This document shows, piece after piece, positions 24,644 through 34,655 of a stretch of DNA of 64,000 nucleotides; positions within the stretch are counted from its first letter, which is position 1; the number at the start of each line of letters is the position of its first letter. This DNA comes from Acidovorax sp. GBBC 1281. GTDB taxonomy: Bacteria; Pseudomonadota; Gammaproteobacteria; Burkholderiales; Burkholderiaceae_C. Below the pieces are notes generated by a model. The model saw nothing but the letters and a program-made list of their open reading frames with translations, was not told where the DNA came from and did no database searches. The stretch is taken from positions 504,001 through 568,000 of the forward strand of contig NZ_CP097269.1 in the NCBI RefSeq assembly GCF_028473645.1, written 5' to 3'. Made by a program: the position numbers and the translations under genes.

Positions 24644-25075
24644 ATGGAACTCAATAGCATCAAGCCTGCAGACGGAGCCAAGCATGCCAAGCGCCGCGTT
24701 GGTCGCGGTATCGGTTCTGGTCTGGGCAAGACCGCGGGTCGCGGTCACAAGGGTCAAAAATCGCGTTCTGGCGGTTACCACAAGGTGGGCTTCGAAGGCG
24801 GTCAAATGCCTCTGCAGCGTCGCTTGCCCAAGCGCGGCTTCAAGTCCCATCTGCTGAAGTTCAATGCAGAAGTGACCCTGACGGCGCTGGACCAACTGGG
24901 TCTTGCTGAAGTCGACCTGCTGGCGCTCAAGAGCGCCGGTTTGGTGGGCCAGCTGATCAAGGTGGTGAAGGTCATCAAGAGTGGCGAACTGAGCAAGTCG
25001 GTCAAGTTGACCGGCATCGGTGCAACGGCGGGCGCGAAAGCGGCCATCGAAGCTGCCGGCGGCAGCCTGGCTTGA
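24644..25075 (+). CDS. rplO: 50S ribosomal protein L15
   Basis: 143 residues, late assembly protein of the 50S subunit with the Gly/Arg-rich N-terminal extension [19 protein letters not shown]. Three start-like codons lie in a row (TTG 24638, ATG 24641, ATG 24644). The last is chosen because AGAGG at 24633-24637 is then six bases away and the protein begins MELNSI like its relatives. Confidence 0.97.
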   Translation: MELNSIKPADGAKHAKRRVGRGIGSGLGKTAGRGHKGQKSRSGGYHKVGFEGGQMPLQRRLPKRGFKSHLLKFNAEVTLTALDQLGLAEVDLLALKSAGLVGQLIKVVKVIKSGELSKSVKLTGIGATAGAKAAIEAAGGSLA

Positions 25076-25098
25076 ATACGTTCTGAAGGAACGCATCC

Positions 25099-26418
25099 GT
25101 GGCTACTAACGCAGCTCAAATTGCGAAAACCGGTAAGTTCGGCGATTTGCGTCGCCGGCTGGTTTTTCTGCTGCTGGCGTTGGTCGTGTACCGCATCGGA
25201 GCGCACATTCCCGTGCCGGGCATTGATCCGGCGCAGCTGCAACAGCTGTTCAGTGGCCAGCAGGGTGGCATTCTGAACCTGTTCAACATGTTCTCGGGTG
25301 GAGCGCTGTCGCGCTTCACGGTTTTCGCTCTGGGGATCATGCCGTATATCTCGGCGTCGATCATCATGCAGCTGATGACCTACGTCGTTCCGACGTTCGA
25401 GCAGCTGAAGAAGGAAGGCGAAGCAGGGCGGCGCAAGATCACGCAATACACGCGTTATGGAACGCTGGGTTTGGCCATATTCCAGTCGCTGGGCATCGCT
25501 GTGGCTCTGGAGAGTTCCGCAGGGTTGGTGCTGAGTCCCGGGTTCGGGTTTCGCATGACTGCCGTGGTGAGCTTGACGGCTGGCACGATGTTCCTGATGT
25601 GGTTGGGTGAGCAGATCACAGAGCGTGGCTTGGGCAACGGGATTTCGATCCTGATCTTCGCAGGTATCGCTGCAGGGCTGCCGAGTTCTATCGGTGGATT
25701 GCTGGAGCTGGTGCGTACAGGTGCGATGAGCATCCTGGCTGCGATTTTCATCGTGCTGATCGTGGCGGCGGTGACCTATTTCGTCGTGTTTGTCGAAAGA
25801 GGTCAGCGAAAGATTCTCGTGAATTATGCGAGGCGCCAGGTGGGCAACAAGGTGTATGGCGGGCAATCGTCGCATCTGCCTTTGAAGCTCAACATGGCTG
25901 GGGTGATTCCGCCGATCTTTGCTTCGTCGATCATTTTGTTGCCGGCTACAGTGGTGAACTGGTTCAGCGCGGGTGAGTCGATGCGTTGGTTGCGTGACAT
26001 TTCTGGAGCACTGACCCCAGGTCAGCCGATCTATGTGATGTTCTACGCAGCGGCCATTGTGTTCTTCTGCTTCTTCTACACCGCATTGGTGTTCAACAGC
26101 CGAGAGACTGCAGACAACTTGAAGAAGAGTGGCGCCTTCATTCCTGGGATTCGCCCTGGAGAACAGACGGCTCGCTACATCGACAAGATCCTGGTTCGCT
26201 TGACGCTGGCTGGGGCGGTGTACATCACCTTTGTGTGCTTGCTCCCCGAGTTCATGATCTTGAAGTACAACGTGCCGTTCTATTTTGGTGGCACCTCTTT
26301 ACTGATCATTGTGGTGGTCACCATGGACTTCATGGCCCAGGTGCAGAACTACATGATGTCGCAGCAGTACGAGTCGTTGCTCAAGAAGGCCAACTTCAAA
26401 GCAACGCCTGGCACCTGA
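25099..26418 (+). CDS. secY: Preprotein translocase subunit SecY
   Basis: 439 residues, the ten-helix channel of the Sec translocon in the inner membrane. Clear signatures are [20 protein letters not shown] in the second helix region, [12 protein letters not shown], and the C-terminal loop [10 protein letters not shown] that contacts ribosome or SecA. It starts with GTG at 25099, eight bases after GAAGGA. It follows rplO by 23 bases as in most bacteria. Confidence 0.98.
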   Translation: MATNAAQIAKTGKFGDLRRRLVFLLLALVVYRIGAHIPVPGIDPAQLQQLFSGQQGGILNLFNMFSGGALSRFTVFALGIMPYISASIIMQLMTYVVPTFEQLKKEGEAGRRKITQYTRYGTLGLAIFQSLGIAVALESSAGLVLSPGFGFRMTAVVSLTAGTMFLMWLGEQITERGLGNGISILIFAGIAAGLPSSIGGLLELVRTGAMSILAAIFIVLIVAAVTYFVVFVERGQRKILVNYARRQVGNKVYGGQSSHLPLKLNMAGVIPPIFASSIILLPATVVNWFSAGESMRWLRDISGALTPGQPIYVMFYAAAIVFFCFFYTALVFNSRETADNLKKSGAFIPGIRPGEQTARYIDKILVRLTLAGAVYITFVCLLPEFMILKYNVPFYFGGTSLLIIVVVTMDFMAQVQNYMMSQQYESLLKKANFKATPGT

Positions 26419-26567
26419 GTCAGTCACAAGTGGAATCTTGGCAAATGCGCTATAGTGGCGGGTTGGCCTTGGTGGATACGGTTTATTGATGCCTCCGAGT
26501 CATCGCGGGCGCAAATTGTGTTCCGCGCAGTGGGCCGGGACGAAAAGACGAGTTTTAGGAGAATGAA

Positions 26568-26681
26568 ATGAGAGTTTCGGCTTCGGTCAAGAAAATCTGC
26601 CGCAACTGCAAGATCATCCGCCGCAAAGGTGTGGTGCGCGTGATCTGCACGGACATGCGCCATAAGCAGCGCCAAGGTTGA
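26568..26681 (+). CDS. rpmJ: 50S ribosomal protein L36
   Basis: A 37-residue protein with the zinc-binding set C11, C14, C27 and H32 (KICRNCK and ICTDMRHK), so it is the zinc-containing form. TAGGAG lies just before ATG 26568. It is separated from secY by 149 bases; the infA gene, often located here in other bacteria, is absent. Confidence 0.96.
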   Translation: MRVSASVKKICRNCKIIRRKGVVRVICTDMRHKQRQG

Positions 26682-26703
26682 TTGAAAGTATTAGAGGACG
26701 CAT

Positions 26704-27069
26704 ATGGCACGTATCGCTGGCATTAATATTCCGCCGCATCAGCATGCTGAAATCGGCTTGACCGCCATTTTTGGCATCGGTCGCACCCGCGCTCGCAAGA
26801 TCTGCGAAGCCTGTGACATCGCTTATTCCAAGAAGATCAAGGATCTGACGGACGGCGATCTCGAAAAGATTCGCGATCAGATCGCGCAGTTCACCATCGA
26901 AGGTGATCTGCGTCGCGAAACCACGATGAACATCAAGCGCTTGATGGACATTGGCTGCTACCGCGGCTTCCGCCATCGTCGCGGTCTGCCCATGCGTGGT
27001 CAGCGTACGCGCACGAATGCTCGTACCCGCAAGGGGCCGCGCAAGGGTGCTGCGGCGCTGAAGAAGTAA
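26704..27069 (+). CDS. rpsM: 30S ribosomal protein S13
   Basis: 121 residues; head protein of the 30S subunit that contacts the P-site tRNA and L5. [19 protein letters not shown] and the basic tail [19 protein letters not shown] are typical. Confidence 0.98.
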   Translation: MARIAGINIPPHQHAEIGLTAIFGIGRTRARKICEACDIAYSKKIKDLTDGDLEKIRDQIAQFTIEGDLRRETTMNIKRLMDIGCYRGFRHRRGLPMRGQRTRTNARTRKGPRKGAAALKK

Positions 27070-27087
27070 AAAGATTGAAAGATCAAC

Positions 27088-27492
27088 ATGGCAAAGTCTC
27101 CCGCCAATAACGCTGCACAGCGCGTTCGCAAGAAGGTTCGCAAGAACGTTTCGGACGGTATCGCGCACGTGCATGCTTCGTTCAACAACACCATCATCAC
27201 GATCACCGATCGCCAAGGCAATGCCTTGTCCTGGGCGTCGTCGGGTGGTCAAGGTTTCAAGGGTTCGCGCAAGTCCACGCCGTTCGCTGCACAGGTTGCA
27301 TCCGAAGTCGCGGGTCGTGCTGCCATTGAGCAAGGCATCAAGAATCTTGATGTCGAGATCAAGGGCCCAGGTCCTGGTCGTGAATCGTCGGTGCGCGCGC
27401 TGGGCGCCCTGGGTATCCGTATCACGTCGATCTCTGACGTGACGCCGGTTCCCCATAACGGTTGCCGTCCGCAAAAGCGCCGTCGCATCTAA
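27088..27492 (+). CDS. rpsK: 30S ribosomal protein S11
   Basis: 134 residues; platform protein near the mRNA exit. Conserved segments are [18 protein letters not shown] and the C-terminal [17 protein letters not shown]. The gap from rpsM is 18 bases. Confidence 0.98.
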   Translation: MAKSPANNAAQRVRKKVRKNVSDGIAHVHASFNNTIITITDRQGNALSWASSGGQGFKGSRKSTPFAAQVASEVAGRAAIEQGIKNLDVEIKGPGPGRESSVRALGALGIRITSISDVTPVPHNGCRPQKRRRI

Positions 27493-27508
27493 TTTTTATA
27501 AGCCCACC

Positions 27509-27537
27509 GCCACCTGATTGCTTTAGCAGCAGGTGGC
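27509..27537 (+). promoter_or_regulatory. Hairpin in the rpsK-rpsD gap
   Basis: GCCACCTG (27509-27516) pairs with CAGGTGGC (27530-27537), with an inner TGCT-TT-AGCA stem. It occupies the 89-base spacer before the GTG start of rpsD and has no T tract. In E. coli the S4 protein regulates the alpha operon by binding mRNA; this hairpin could be such a site or an mRNA-processing signal. No direct evidence. Confidence 0.35.
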
Positions 27538-27581
27538 TCCCGCAATGATGTTGCGGAAGATGACAATCCAAGGAAGCTCAA

Positions 27582-28205
27582 GTGGCACGTTACCTCGGCC
27601 CCAAGGCCAAACTCTCCCGCCGTGAAGGCACTGACCTGTTCCTGAAGAGCGCTCGCCGCTCTATCGCTGACAAGGCCAAGTTCGACTCCAAGCCAGGTCA
27701 GCACGGCCGCACCTCCGGTGCTCGCACGTCCGACTATGGTCTGCAACTGCGCGAAAAGCAGAAGGTCAAGCGCATGTATGGCGTGCTGGAAAAGCAATTC
27801 CGCCGCTATTTCGAAGCCGCTGATCGCCGCAAGGGCAACACCGGTGCCAACCTGCTGTTCCTGCTGGAATCCCGCCTGGACAACGTGGTGTATCGCATGG
27901 GCTTCGGTTCCACGCGCGCAGAAGCACGCCAGCTGGTTTCGCACAAGGCCATCACGGTGAACGGTCAGTCCGTCAACATCGCCTCGTACCTCGTCAAGAC
28001 GGGCGATGTGGTGGCTGTGCGCGAAAAGTCCAAAAAGCAAGGTCGCGTGGTCGAAGCCTTGCAGCTGGCTCAGCAAGTGGGTATGCCGGCTTGGGTGGAA
28101 GTGAATGCCGACAAGGCCGAAGGTATCTTCAAGAAGGTCCCGGATCGTGACGAATTCGGCGCTGACATCAACGAATCCCTGATCGTTGAACTCTATTCGC
28201 GCTAA
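27582..28205 (+). CDS. rpsD: 30S ribosomal protein S4
   Basis: 207 residues with the S4 RNA-binding domain ([20 protein letters not shown]) in the middle. It has no cysteines, so it is the zinc-free version. S4 starts 30S assembly. It begins with GTG at 27582 with AAGGAAG upstream. Confidence 0.98.
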   Translation: MARYLGPKAKLSRREGTDLFLKSARRSIADKAKFDSKPGQHGRTSGARTSDYGLQLREKQKVKRMYGVLEKQFRRYFEAADRRKGNTGANLLFLLESRLDNVVYRMGFGSTRAEARQLVSHKAITVNGQSVNIASYLVKTGDVVAVREKSKKQGRVVEALQLAQQVGMPAWVEVNADKAEGIFKKVPDRDEFGADINESLIVELYSR

Positions 28206-28316
28206 GCATTTAGCGCACATTCGAGAAAATTGTTCCTATACCGCGAGGCATCGCGGTGTAGGCGCTTCACCAGCCTTACCGGTGTAACGAGCTGGGGGTA
28301 TTGAGAGGAAGTCTGA

Positions 28317-29309
28317 ATGCAAACCAATTTGCTGAAACCCAAGGCGATCAATGTCGAGCAGCTTGGCCACAATCGTGCCAAGGTCGCGTTGGAGCCCTTT
28401 GAGCGCGGCTATGGCCACACTCTGGGCAATGCCATTCGCCGTGTTCTGCTCTCGTCCATGGTGGGTTACGCAGCAACGGAAGTTACGATCGCAGGTGTCT
28501 TGCACGAGTATTCATCCATCGATGGTGTGCAGGAAGATGTTGTCAACATCTTGTTGAATCTCAAGGGCGTGGTGTTCAAGCTCCACAACCGCGATGAAGT
28601 CACGCTGAGCCTTCGCAAGGACGGTGAGGGTGTGGTCACTGCGCGGGATATCCAGACGCCTCATGACGTTGAAATCGTCAACCCGGATCACGTCATTGCC
28701 CATCTGTCGCAGGGCGGCAAGCTGGACATGCAGATCAAGATAGAAAAAGGCCGTGGCTATGTGCCAGGCAATCTGCGTCGTTATGCCGACGAATCGACGA
28801 AGTCGATCGGCCGCATTGTGCTGGATGCATCTTTTTCCCCGGTCAAGCGCGTGAGCTACACCGTTGAAAGCGCCCGCGTTGAGCAGCGCACCGATCTGGA
28901 CAAGCTGGTTGTCGAAATCGAAACCAATGGCGCCATCACGGCGGAAGATGCCGTACGTGCATCCGCCAAGATTTTGGTGGAACAACTGGCTGTGTTTGCG
29001 CAGCTCGAGGGCGGCGAATTGGCCGCATTCGATGCGCCAGCAGGTCCTCGCGGCAGTGCAACGTTCGATCCGATCTTGCTGCGCCCTGTGGACGAGCTGG
29101 AATTGACAGTGCGCTCCGCCAACTGTTTGAAGGCCGAGAACATCTACTACATCGGTGACCTGATCCAGCGCACCGAGAACGAGTTGCTGAAGACGCCTAA
29201 TCTGGGCCGTAAGTCGCTCAATGAAATCAAGGAAGTCTTGGCTTCCCGTGGTTTGACTTTGGGAATGAAGCTGGAGAACTGGCCACCTGCAGGCCTCGAC
29301 AAGCGTTAA
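28317..29309 (+). CDS. rpoA: RNA polymerase alpha subunit
   Basis: 330 residues. The N-terminal assembly domain includes [20 protein letters not shown]; the C-terminal domain, which contacts UP elements and activators, includes [20 protein letters not shown] and [28 protein letters not shown] precedes ATG 28317. The 111-base spacer before it holds a small TACCGCGA/TCGCGGTG hairpin around 28239-28258. Confidence 0.98.
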   Translation: MQTNLLKPKAINVEQLGHNRAKVALEPFERGYGHTLGNAIRRVLLSSMVGYAATEVTIAGVLHEYSSIDGVQEDVVNILLNLKGVVFKLHNRDEVTLSLRKDGEGVVTARDIQTPHDVEIVNPDHVIAHLSQGGKLDMQIKIEKGRGYVPGNLRRYADESTKSIGRIVLDASFSPVKRVSYTVESARVEQRTDLDKLVVEIETNGAITAEDAVRASAKILVEQLAVFAQLEGGELAAFDAPAGPRGSATFDPILLRPVDELELTVRSANCLKAENIYYIGDLIQRTENELLKTPNLGRKSLNEIKEVLASRGLTLGMKLENWPPAGLDKR

Positions 29310-29399
29310 GTTATAATTTTGGGCTCCCTCGATGGGAGCCAGTGCCTTGGGCAGTACCTGATACGGCTGCCCGATTTAATTACTCATAAGGAAAGCACC

Positions 29400-29798
29400 A
29401 TGCGCCACGGACACGGCCTTCGTAAACTCAATCGCACCAGCTCGCACCGACTCGCGATGCTGCAGAACATGATGAACTCGCTCATCGAGCACGAGGCCAT
29501 CAAGACCACGCTGCCCAAGGCCAAGGAACTGCGCCGTGTGGTGGAACCCATGATCACTTTGGCAAAGGAAGACACCTTGGCCAATCGCCGCTTGGCATTC
29601 GATCGCCTGCGTGATCGTGACAGCGTGACCAAGCTGTTCAACGTGCTCGGCCCCCGGTTCAAGGCACGTCCAGGCGGCTACACGCGCATCCTGAAGATGG
29701 GTTTCCGCGTGGGTGACAATGCACCTATGGCGTATGTCGAACTGGTTGATCGTGCAGAAGAATCTGCAGAAACCGCAAATTCTTCCGCAGAAGCATAA
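29400..29798 (+). CDS. rplQ: 50S ribosomal protein L17
   Basis: 132 residues, beginning [17 protein letters not shown], located at the end of the alpha operon as usual. It lies close to the exit tunnel. The C-terminal tail is Glu/Ala-rich. AAGGAAAG precedes ATG 29400. Confidence 0.97.
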   Translation: MRHGHGLRKLNRTSSHRLAMLQNMMNSLIEHEAIKTTLPKAKELRRVVEPMITLAKEDTLANRRLAFDRLRDRDSVTKLFNVLGPRFKARPGGYTRILKMGFRVGDNAPMAYVELVDRAEESAETANSSAEA

Positions 29799-29823
29799 AA
29801 GTAGGTTATAATTTATTTCTTGC

Positions 29824-29900
<77 letters not shown>

Positions 29901-29919
29901 ATAAAGCGGAAACGCTCTC

Positions 29920-29949
29920 AAAAAAGCCCACTAATCAGTGGGCTTTTTT
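29920..29949 (+). terminator. Strong terminator of the ribosomal cluster
   Basis: AAAAAAGCCCACT-AATC-AGTGGGCTTTTTT is a perfect hairpin followed by more T residues. It closes the rplQ-tRNA transcript. The 210 bases after it, up to the Hsp70-like gene, show no gene. Confidence 0.9.
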
Positions 29950-30159
29950 GTTTTTTGTCGTTTAACTCACTGGATAAATACTGATAACGAGCTTTAGCTA
30001 GCCTCCAGTCAAGCGGGTGAAGCGCTGCATCTTTCGTGGATCCAGAGGCTTCGTAATGGCGCGCTGCAACACTAAGAAGGTGTGTTTGCCAACAGCTTCT
30101 CGATGCTCTGATGCCGTCTTATCCATCCAGGGGTCGATGCCCATCTCTCCTTGTTCACG

Positions 30160-31416
30160 ATGACATCCTCAGAAGAAACCACGCTTGGCATTGATTTCGG
30201 CACCTCCAATTCCGCCATGGCGCTGAGACGGGGTCGGGGCGTGGCCACATTGCTGCCGTTGGAAGGGTCCGCAACCACATTGCCGACCGCCCTGTTCTTC
30301 AACATGGAAGACCATCGAACACACATCGGGCGCGATGCTGTGGCGCATTACCTCGCAGGCACCGAAGGGCGGCTCATGCGGTCGCTGAAAAGCCTTCTGG
30401 GCAGCGCGCTGCTGCAGGACAAGACGGCGGTGCACCAGAACATGGTGAGTTATCAGGACATCATCGCGCTGTTTCTGCGCACGTTGGCGGGGCAGGCCCG
30501 GCAAGCGCTGGGCGCGATGCCGGACCGCGTTGTCATGGGGAGGCCTGTCCACTTCGTGGATGGCGATGAAGCGCGCGATGCGCAAGCGGAAGACGCCTTG
30601 CGGCAGGCGGCCTTGGATGCCGGGTTCACCAATGTCTCCTTCCAACTGGAGCCCATCGCGGCGGCGCTGGACCATGAACAGCGGATCACACAGGAATCGT
30701 TGGTGCTGGTAGTGGACATTGGCGGGGGGACCTCGGATTTCACCGTCGTGCGCCTCGGCCCCGAACGTGCTCTGCTGGCCGATCGCAGTTCCGACGTGCT
30801 GGCCACTTCCGGGGTGCACTTGGGTGGGACCGATTTCGACCAGCGGTTAAGCCGGGCTCAGGTCATGCCGCTGCTCGGTTTGCGCCACATCGGACCCAGT
30901 GGTCGGGAGGTCCCCAGCCGCGTGTTCTTCGATCTATCGACGTGGCACCTGATCCAGTGGCTGTACAGCGCCAAAGCCCTGAGGGAAGCGCAAGCCCTTC
31001 GGACCGACTATGCAGACCTTCGCCTGCACGACCGATTGATGGAGGTGCTCAACGAGCGATGGGGGCACCGTTTGGCCAATGCGGTGGAGCAGGCCAAGAT
31101 CGCGGTGTCGCAAAACAGCGCGGAAGAACTAATCGTGCTGGACTGGCTCGAATCCGATCTGCAATCCTTCATTTCACCCGATGTTCTGGAGGCGCAACTG
31201 GACGGGCCTTTGCAGCAGATCGTGGATTGCGCCCAGGAATGCCTGCGCAAGGCCGGACTGGACGCCAATGGCATCGATGCCATTTATCTCACGGGCGGCT
31301 CTTCTGCATTACGTCCACTGCGTACCGCGTTGAAGAAGGCCTTCCCACACGTGACTCAGATGGAAGGCGACCTGTTCGGCGGCGTGGCGTCCGGACTGGC
31401 GTACACGGTCGGCTAA
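30160..31416 (+). CDS. Hsp70-family protein, YegD-like
   Basis: A 418-residue actin/Hsp70-fold ATPase. The nucleotide-binding elements are clear: phosphate-1 LGIDFGTSNSAMALR, phosphate-2 VVDIGGGTSDFTVV, and the adenosine motif YLTGGSSALRPL. The beta-sandwich peptide-binding domain of DnaK is absent; the protein ends right after the ATPase domain. This is the architecture of E. coli YegD, whose client is unknown. ATG 30160 was chosen over TTG 30151. It is a lone gene, with an IS630 element beginning 77 bases after it. Confidence 0.85.
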   Translation: MTSSEETTLGIDFGTSNSAMALRRGRGVATLLPLEGSATTLPTALFFNMEDHRTHIGRDAVAHYLAGTEGRLMRSLKSLLGSALLQDKTAVHQNMVSYQDIIALFLRTLAGQARQALGAMPDRVVMGRPVHFVDGDEARDAQAEDALRQAALDAGFTNVSFQLEPIAAALDHEQRITQESLVLVVDIGGGTSDFTVVRLGPERALLADRSSDVLATSGVHLGGTDFDQRLSRAQVMPLLGLRHIGPSGREVPSRVFFDLSTWHLIQWLYSAKALREAQALRTDYADLRLHDRLMEVLNERWGHRLANAVEQAKIAVSQNSAEELIVLDWLESDLQSFISPDVLEAQLDGPLQQIVDCAQECLRKAGLDANGIDAIYLTGGSSALRPLRTALKKAFPHVTQMEGDLFGGVASGLAYTVG

Positions 31417-31493
31417 CGGCCGTACCTGCAGGGGGATGCGTTCACCATCGCCAGTGGCTGCATTGCATCGCTTGGCATGTGCCAAGTCCGCTA

Positions 31494-32652
31494 GTGTCCT
31501 GTCCCGTTAATTCGCAGGCACGATAGCTGCATGGTTTCGGGCCATCCTTGAGGTGCCGCCATGCCCAATGCAACGACCCGAACAGAAATTGCGCTTAGTG
31601 AAGTGGAGCGCGCGGAACTGACGTCCATGGCGCGATCACGTTCGCTGCCAGCGGCGTTGTCGCTCAGGGCGCGCATCGTGCTGACTTGCGAAGGCACAGA
31701 TAAAGCCAGCACCGCGGTTGCGCAGGCTCTGGGGATCAGTCGTAGCACTGTCACCAAGTGGCGCGGGCGCTATGCGCGCCATCGCATTGCAGGGCTTTAC
31801 GACGAGTTGCGCCCGGGTCGCCCCCGCACGGTAGATGACGAGCGTGTTGCTGAGTTGATTACCAAGACGTTGCACACCAAGCCTGCTGATGGGGGTACCC
31901 ACTGGAGCACCCGCACGCTGGCCGCCGATACGGGCATCAGCAAGAGCACGGTGGCGCGCTATCTGCAGACCTTCAACCTCAAGCCGCACCGGGCCGACAG
32001 CTTCAAGCTGTCGACCGATCCGCTGTTCATCGAGAAGCTGCGCGACGTTGTGGGGCTGTACCTGAACCCACCTGACAACGCGCTGGTGCTGTGCGTGGAC
32101 GAGAAGAGCCAATGCCAAGCTTTGGAGCGTACGCAGCCGATGCTGCCAATGGGGTTTGGCTATGTCGAAGGTGTCACGCACGACTACGTGCGCCACGGCA
32201 CCACCACCTTGTTCGCGGCCCTGAACGTGATGAATGGCCAAGTGATCGCGCAGTGCCGGCCCCGGCATCGTCATCAAGAGTTCCTTGCCTTCCTGCGCGC
32301 CATCGACAAGGCAGTGCCCGACGAACTGGATGTGCACTGCATAGCTGATAACTACGCCAGCCACAAGCATCCAAAGGTGCGCGCTTGGTTGGCCGAGCGG
32401 CCTCGCTGGCACATGCACTTCGTTCCGACCTATTCAAGCTGGCTCAATCAGGTCGAGCGCTTCTTCTCGATCATCACCACGCGGGCAATCCGCCGTGGCT
32501 CGTTCACCAGCGTGAAGGATCTGATCAACAAGATCGACACATTCATCGCGAATTACAACCAGTCCTGCCAGCCGTTTACTTGGACAGCTACAGCAGACTC
32601 CATCCTCGAAAAACTCGCCAGACTATGCGGGCGAATTAACGGGACAGGACAC
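31494..32652 (+). mobile_element. IS630-family insertion sequence, copy B
   Basis: Same size (1,159 bp), same orientation and same 22-bp inverted repeats (31494-31515 and 32631-32652) as copy A. It is flanked by TA at 31492-31493 and 32653-32654. The restored target is GCTAGG. The insertion falls exactly on the last codon of rsmI on the opposite strand. Confidence 0.95.
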
Positions 32653-32655
32653 TAG
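31561..32655 (+). CDS. IS630-family transposase (copy B)
   Basis: A 364-residue protein identical in translation to the transposase of copy A, with catalytic D180, D263 and E299 intact. The TAG stop at 32653-32655 is again made of target TA plus the following host G. Identity over the full length points to very recent movement within this genome. Confidence 0.95.
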   Translation: MPNATTRTEIALSEVERAELTSMARSRSLPAALSLRARIVLTCEGTDKASTAVAQALGISRSTVTKWRGRYARHRIAGLYDELRPGRPRTVDDERVAELITKTLHTKPADGGTHWSTRTLAADTGISKSTVARYLQTFNLKPHRADSFKLSTDPLFIEKLRDVVGLYLNPPDNALVLCVDEKSQCQALERTQPMLPMGFGYVEGVTHDYVRHGTTTLFAALNVMNGQVIAQCRPRHRHQEFLAFLRAIDKAVPDELDVHCIADNYASHKHPKVRAWLAERPRWHMHFVPTYSSWLNQVERFFSIITTRAIRRGSFTSVKDLINKIDTFIANYNQSCQPFTWTATADSILEKLARLCGRINGTGH

Positions 32656-33572
32656 GCCTGTGCTCCACCTTCCTGCTTGAGCGCCAAAGCCGATTGGTAC
32701 AGGGCATTGCGCGATGCCCCTGTGATCTCGGCCGCCAGGCGGACGGCGGTTTTGAGCGGGAGTTCCTGCATCAACAACTTCAGCACGCGCAGGCTGTCGC
32801 CATCGTCCTGCGCTGCCTGCACCGGATGCAACAGCACCACGAACTCGCCCCGCGAGCGTTGTGGTCCGCCGGCCAGCCAGGCGGGCAGGGCATGGGCGGG
32901 CTGGGTGGCAATTTCTTCGAACTGTTTGGTCAGCTCCCTGGCGAGCGTGACCCGCCGTTCTCCCAGGATGACAAGGGCCTGTGTCAGTTCGGCGATGCGG
33001 TGCGGGGCCTCCAGCAGCACCACACAGCGGGTTTCCGTGGCGAGCTGCTGCACTGCCGTTGCCCGCTCACCGCTCTTGGTCGGAAGAAATCCGGCAAAAA
33101 GAAAACCTTCGGCCCCCTGGGCCACGGCGCCTGCTGCGCTGAGTGCCGAGGTCACGCTGCTCGCCCCTGGCAGTGGCACGGCGCGCAACCCTGCTGCATG
33201 CACGGCAGCGACGATCCGCGCCCCCGGATCGCTAACACCCGGGGTGCCCGCGTCACTGGCGTAGGCCACCCGCTGCCCCGCGCGCAAACGCTCCACCACC
33301 GCATGCGATGCCTCTGCCTCGTTGTGCTGGTGCACCGCCAGCAATTGGCTGCCGGGTTTTTCTATGCCGTAGGCGCGCAGCAGCGCCTGGGTGTGGCGGG
33401 TGTCTTCGCAGGCGATGGTGTCGGCCAGTTGCAGCACGTGTAGTGCCCGCAGTGTGATGTCGGCCAGATTGCCGATGGGCGTGGCCACCACGTACAGAGC
33501 CCCTTGCGGATAATGCTGCGCAGCCGCCGCGTCGCGTGCGGCGTTCAGGGCTGAAGCGAAAGAGGCGCTCAA
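32652..33572 (-). CDS. rsmI: 16S rRNA 2'-O-ribose methyltransferase RsmI
   Basis: A 306-residue SAM-dependent enzyme that methylates C1402 of 16S rRNA. The tetrapyrrole-methylase-type fold shows LYVVATPIGNLADITLRAL, CEDTRHTQALLRAYGI, SDAGTPGVSDPG and EAPHRI. No ATG is available: the start is TTG at 33570-33572 with AAGGA (complement of 33579-33583) six bases away, giving MSASFASALN. The stop TAG is complement(32652..32654), in which one base is the end of the IS630 element. The start overlaps the ATG of yraN on the other strand by one base. Confidence 0.9.
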   Translation of the reverse strand: MSASFASALNAARDAAAAQHYPQGALYVVATPIGNLADITLRALHVLQLADTIACEDTRHTQALLRAYGIEKPGSQLLAVHQHNEAEASHAVVERLRAGQRVAYASDAGTPGVSDPGARIVAAVHAAGLRAVPLPGASSVTSALSAAGAVAQGAEGFLFAGFLPTKSGERATAVQQLATETRCVVLLEAPHRIAELTQALVILGERRVTLARELTKQFEEIATQPAHALPAWLAGGPQRSRGEFVVLLHPVQAAQDDGDSLRVLKLLMQELPLKTAVRLAAEITGASRNALYQSALALKQEGGAQA

Positions 33573-33955
33573 TGGGATTCCTTGGGAAAAAACCGGTGGC
33601 CACCACGCGCGTGGTCGGCAATGCTGCCGAAGACCTCGCGTTGGCCCACCTGCAAGCCGCTGGACTGCGGCTGGTCGAGCGCAATTATCGAACGCCCGGG
33701 CGTGGCGGTGGCGAGATCGATCTGATCGTGCGGGATCGCGATGGCACGATGGTGTTCGTGGAAGTGCGAAGCCGCGCCAGCAGCGCGTTTGGCGGCGCGG
33801 GTGCCAGCATCGGCCGGACCAAACAGCAGCGGATCGTGTTCGCCGCCCGCTGCTACCTGATGCGCCTGCCTGCACCGCCGCCATGCCGTTTCGATGCGGT
33901 CCTGGTGGAAGGCGGTTCCGTGCAGTGGCTGCGTGGCGCCTTCGAGGCGCAGTAA
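33572..33955 (+). CDS. yraN: YraN-family endonuclease-like protein
   Basis: 127 residues of the UPF0102 family, a restriction-endonuclease-like fold of unproven function. The conserved core is visible: GNAAEDLALAHLQAAGL, then ERNYRTPGRGGGEIDLIVRD with the acidic catalytic-like residues, then FVEVRSR. AAAGAGG (33559-33565) is six bases before ATG 33572. It stands beside rsmI and before diaA and dolP, the same neighbourhood as in E. coli. Confidence 0.9.
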   Translation: MGFLGKKPVATTRVVGNAAEDLALAHLQAAGLRLVERNYRTPGRGGGEIDLIVRDRDGTMVFVEVRSRASSAFGGAGASIGRTKQQRIVFAARCYLMRLPAPPPCRFDAVLVEGGSVQWLRGAFEAQ

Positions 33956-34058
33956 CGCTTCGAGCCCTTGGTTGGAGTCAAACAGGATGCAGTGTTTTAC
34001 GCCTGCCGTCCATGGTTGACCCAAACGGCGCCGACCCCCCGGGTATCATCTTTGTCTC

Positions 34059-34655
34059 ATGCTAGAGCAACGCATCCAACAGCATTTCATCGACAGCGCC
34101 GACCTCAAATACCAGTCCGCGCAGACCCTGAGCCATCCCATCGCTTCCGCTGTGCAGGCCATCCTCGCCTGCGTCACCAGCGGCGGCAAGGTGCTTGCCT
34201 GCGGCAGCGGCCCGGCCGCGGCGCAGGCGCAGCAGTTTGCGTCACTGTGCGTGGCCGGGTTCGAGCGGGAGCGGCCGGAACTGGCCGCCATGGCACTGGC
34301 GCCCGACGCGATCTGGACCCCCGCAGGCCTGGAGGGCCCGGACATCGACGCGCTGGCGCGCCAAGTGCGCGCGCTCGGGCACGCGGGCGATGTCCTGCTG
34401 GCACTGTCGGAGTCCGGCAATGACCTGCCGCTGCTGGCCGCATGCGACGCCGCCCATGAAAGAGACATGACCGTCGTCGCCCTCTCGGGCCGCAGCGGCG
34501 GCCGGCTGGCCGGCATGCTGCGCGAGACCGACGTCTTGATCGCCGTGCCCCACGACCGCGCCGCACGCGTGCGGGAGGTGCATTCGCTCGTCCTGCACTG
34601 CCTGTGCGACGGCGTGGACGCCCAATTACTTGGTGAACAGGAGATACCGCTATGA
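34059..34655 (+). CDS. diaA: SIS-domain protein, DiaA/GmhA-like
   Basis: 198 residues with a sugar-isomerase (SIS) fold: GGKVLACGSGPAAAQAQQFA and DVLLALSESGNDLPLLAA. In E. coli DiaA binds DnaA and helps initiate replication, while GmhA makes heptose for LPS; sequence alone cannot fully separate them, but position between yraN and the dolP-type gene favours DiaA. It overlaps the next gene by four bases (ATGA). Confidence 0.8.
   Translation: MLEQRIQQHFIDSADLKYQSAQTLSHPIASAVQAILACVTSGGKVLACGSGPAAAQAQQFASLCVAGFERERPELAAMALAPDAIWTPAGLEGPDIDALARQVRALGHAGDVLLALSESGNDLPLLAACDAAHERDMTVVALSGRSGGRLAGMLRETDVLIAVPHDRAARVREVHSLVLHCLCDGVDAQLLGEQEIPL

Noticed and set aside
26451..26456. TATAGT as -10 box for a promoter before rpmJ
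   Set aside because: No acceptable -35 element at 16-18 bases; only a stray TTGGCA six bases upstream.
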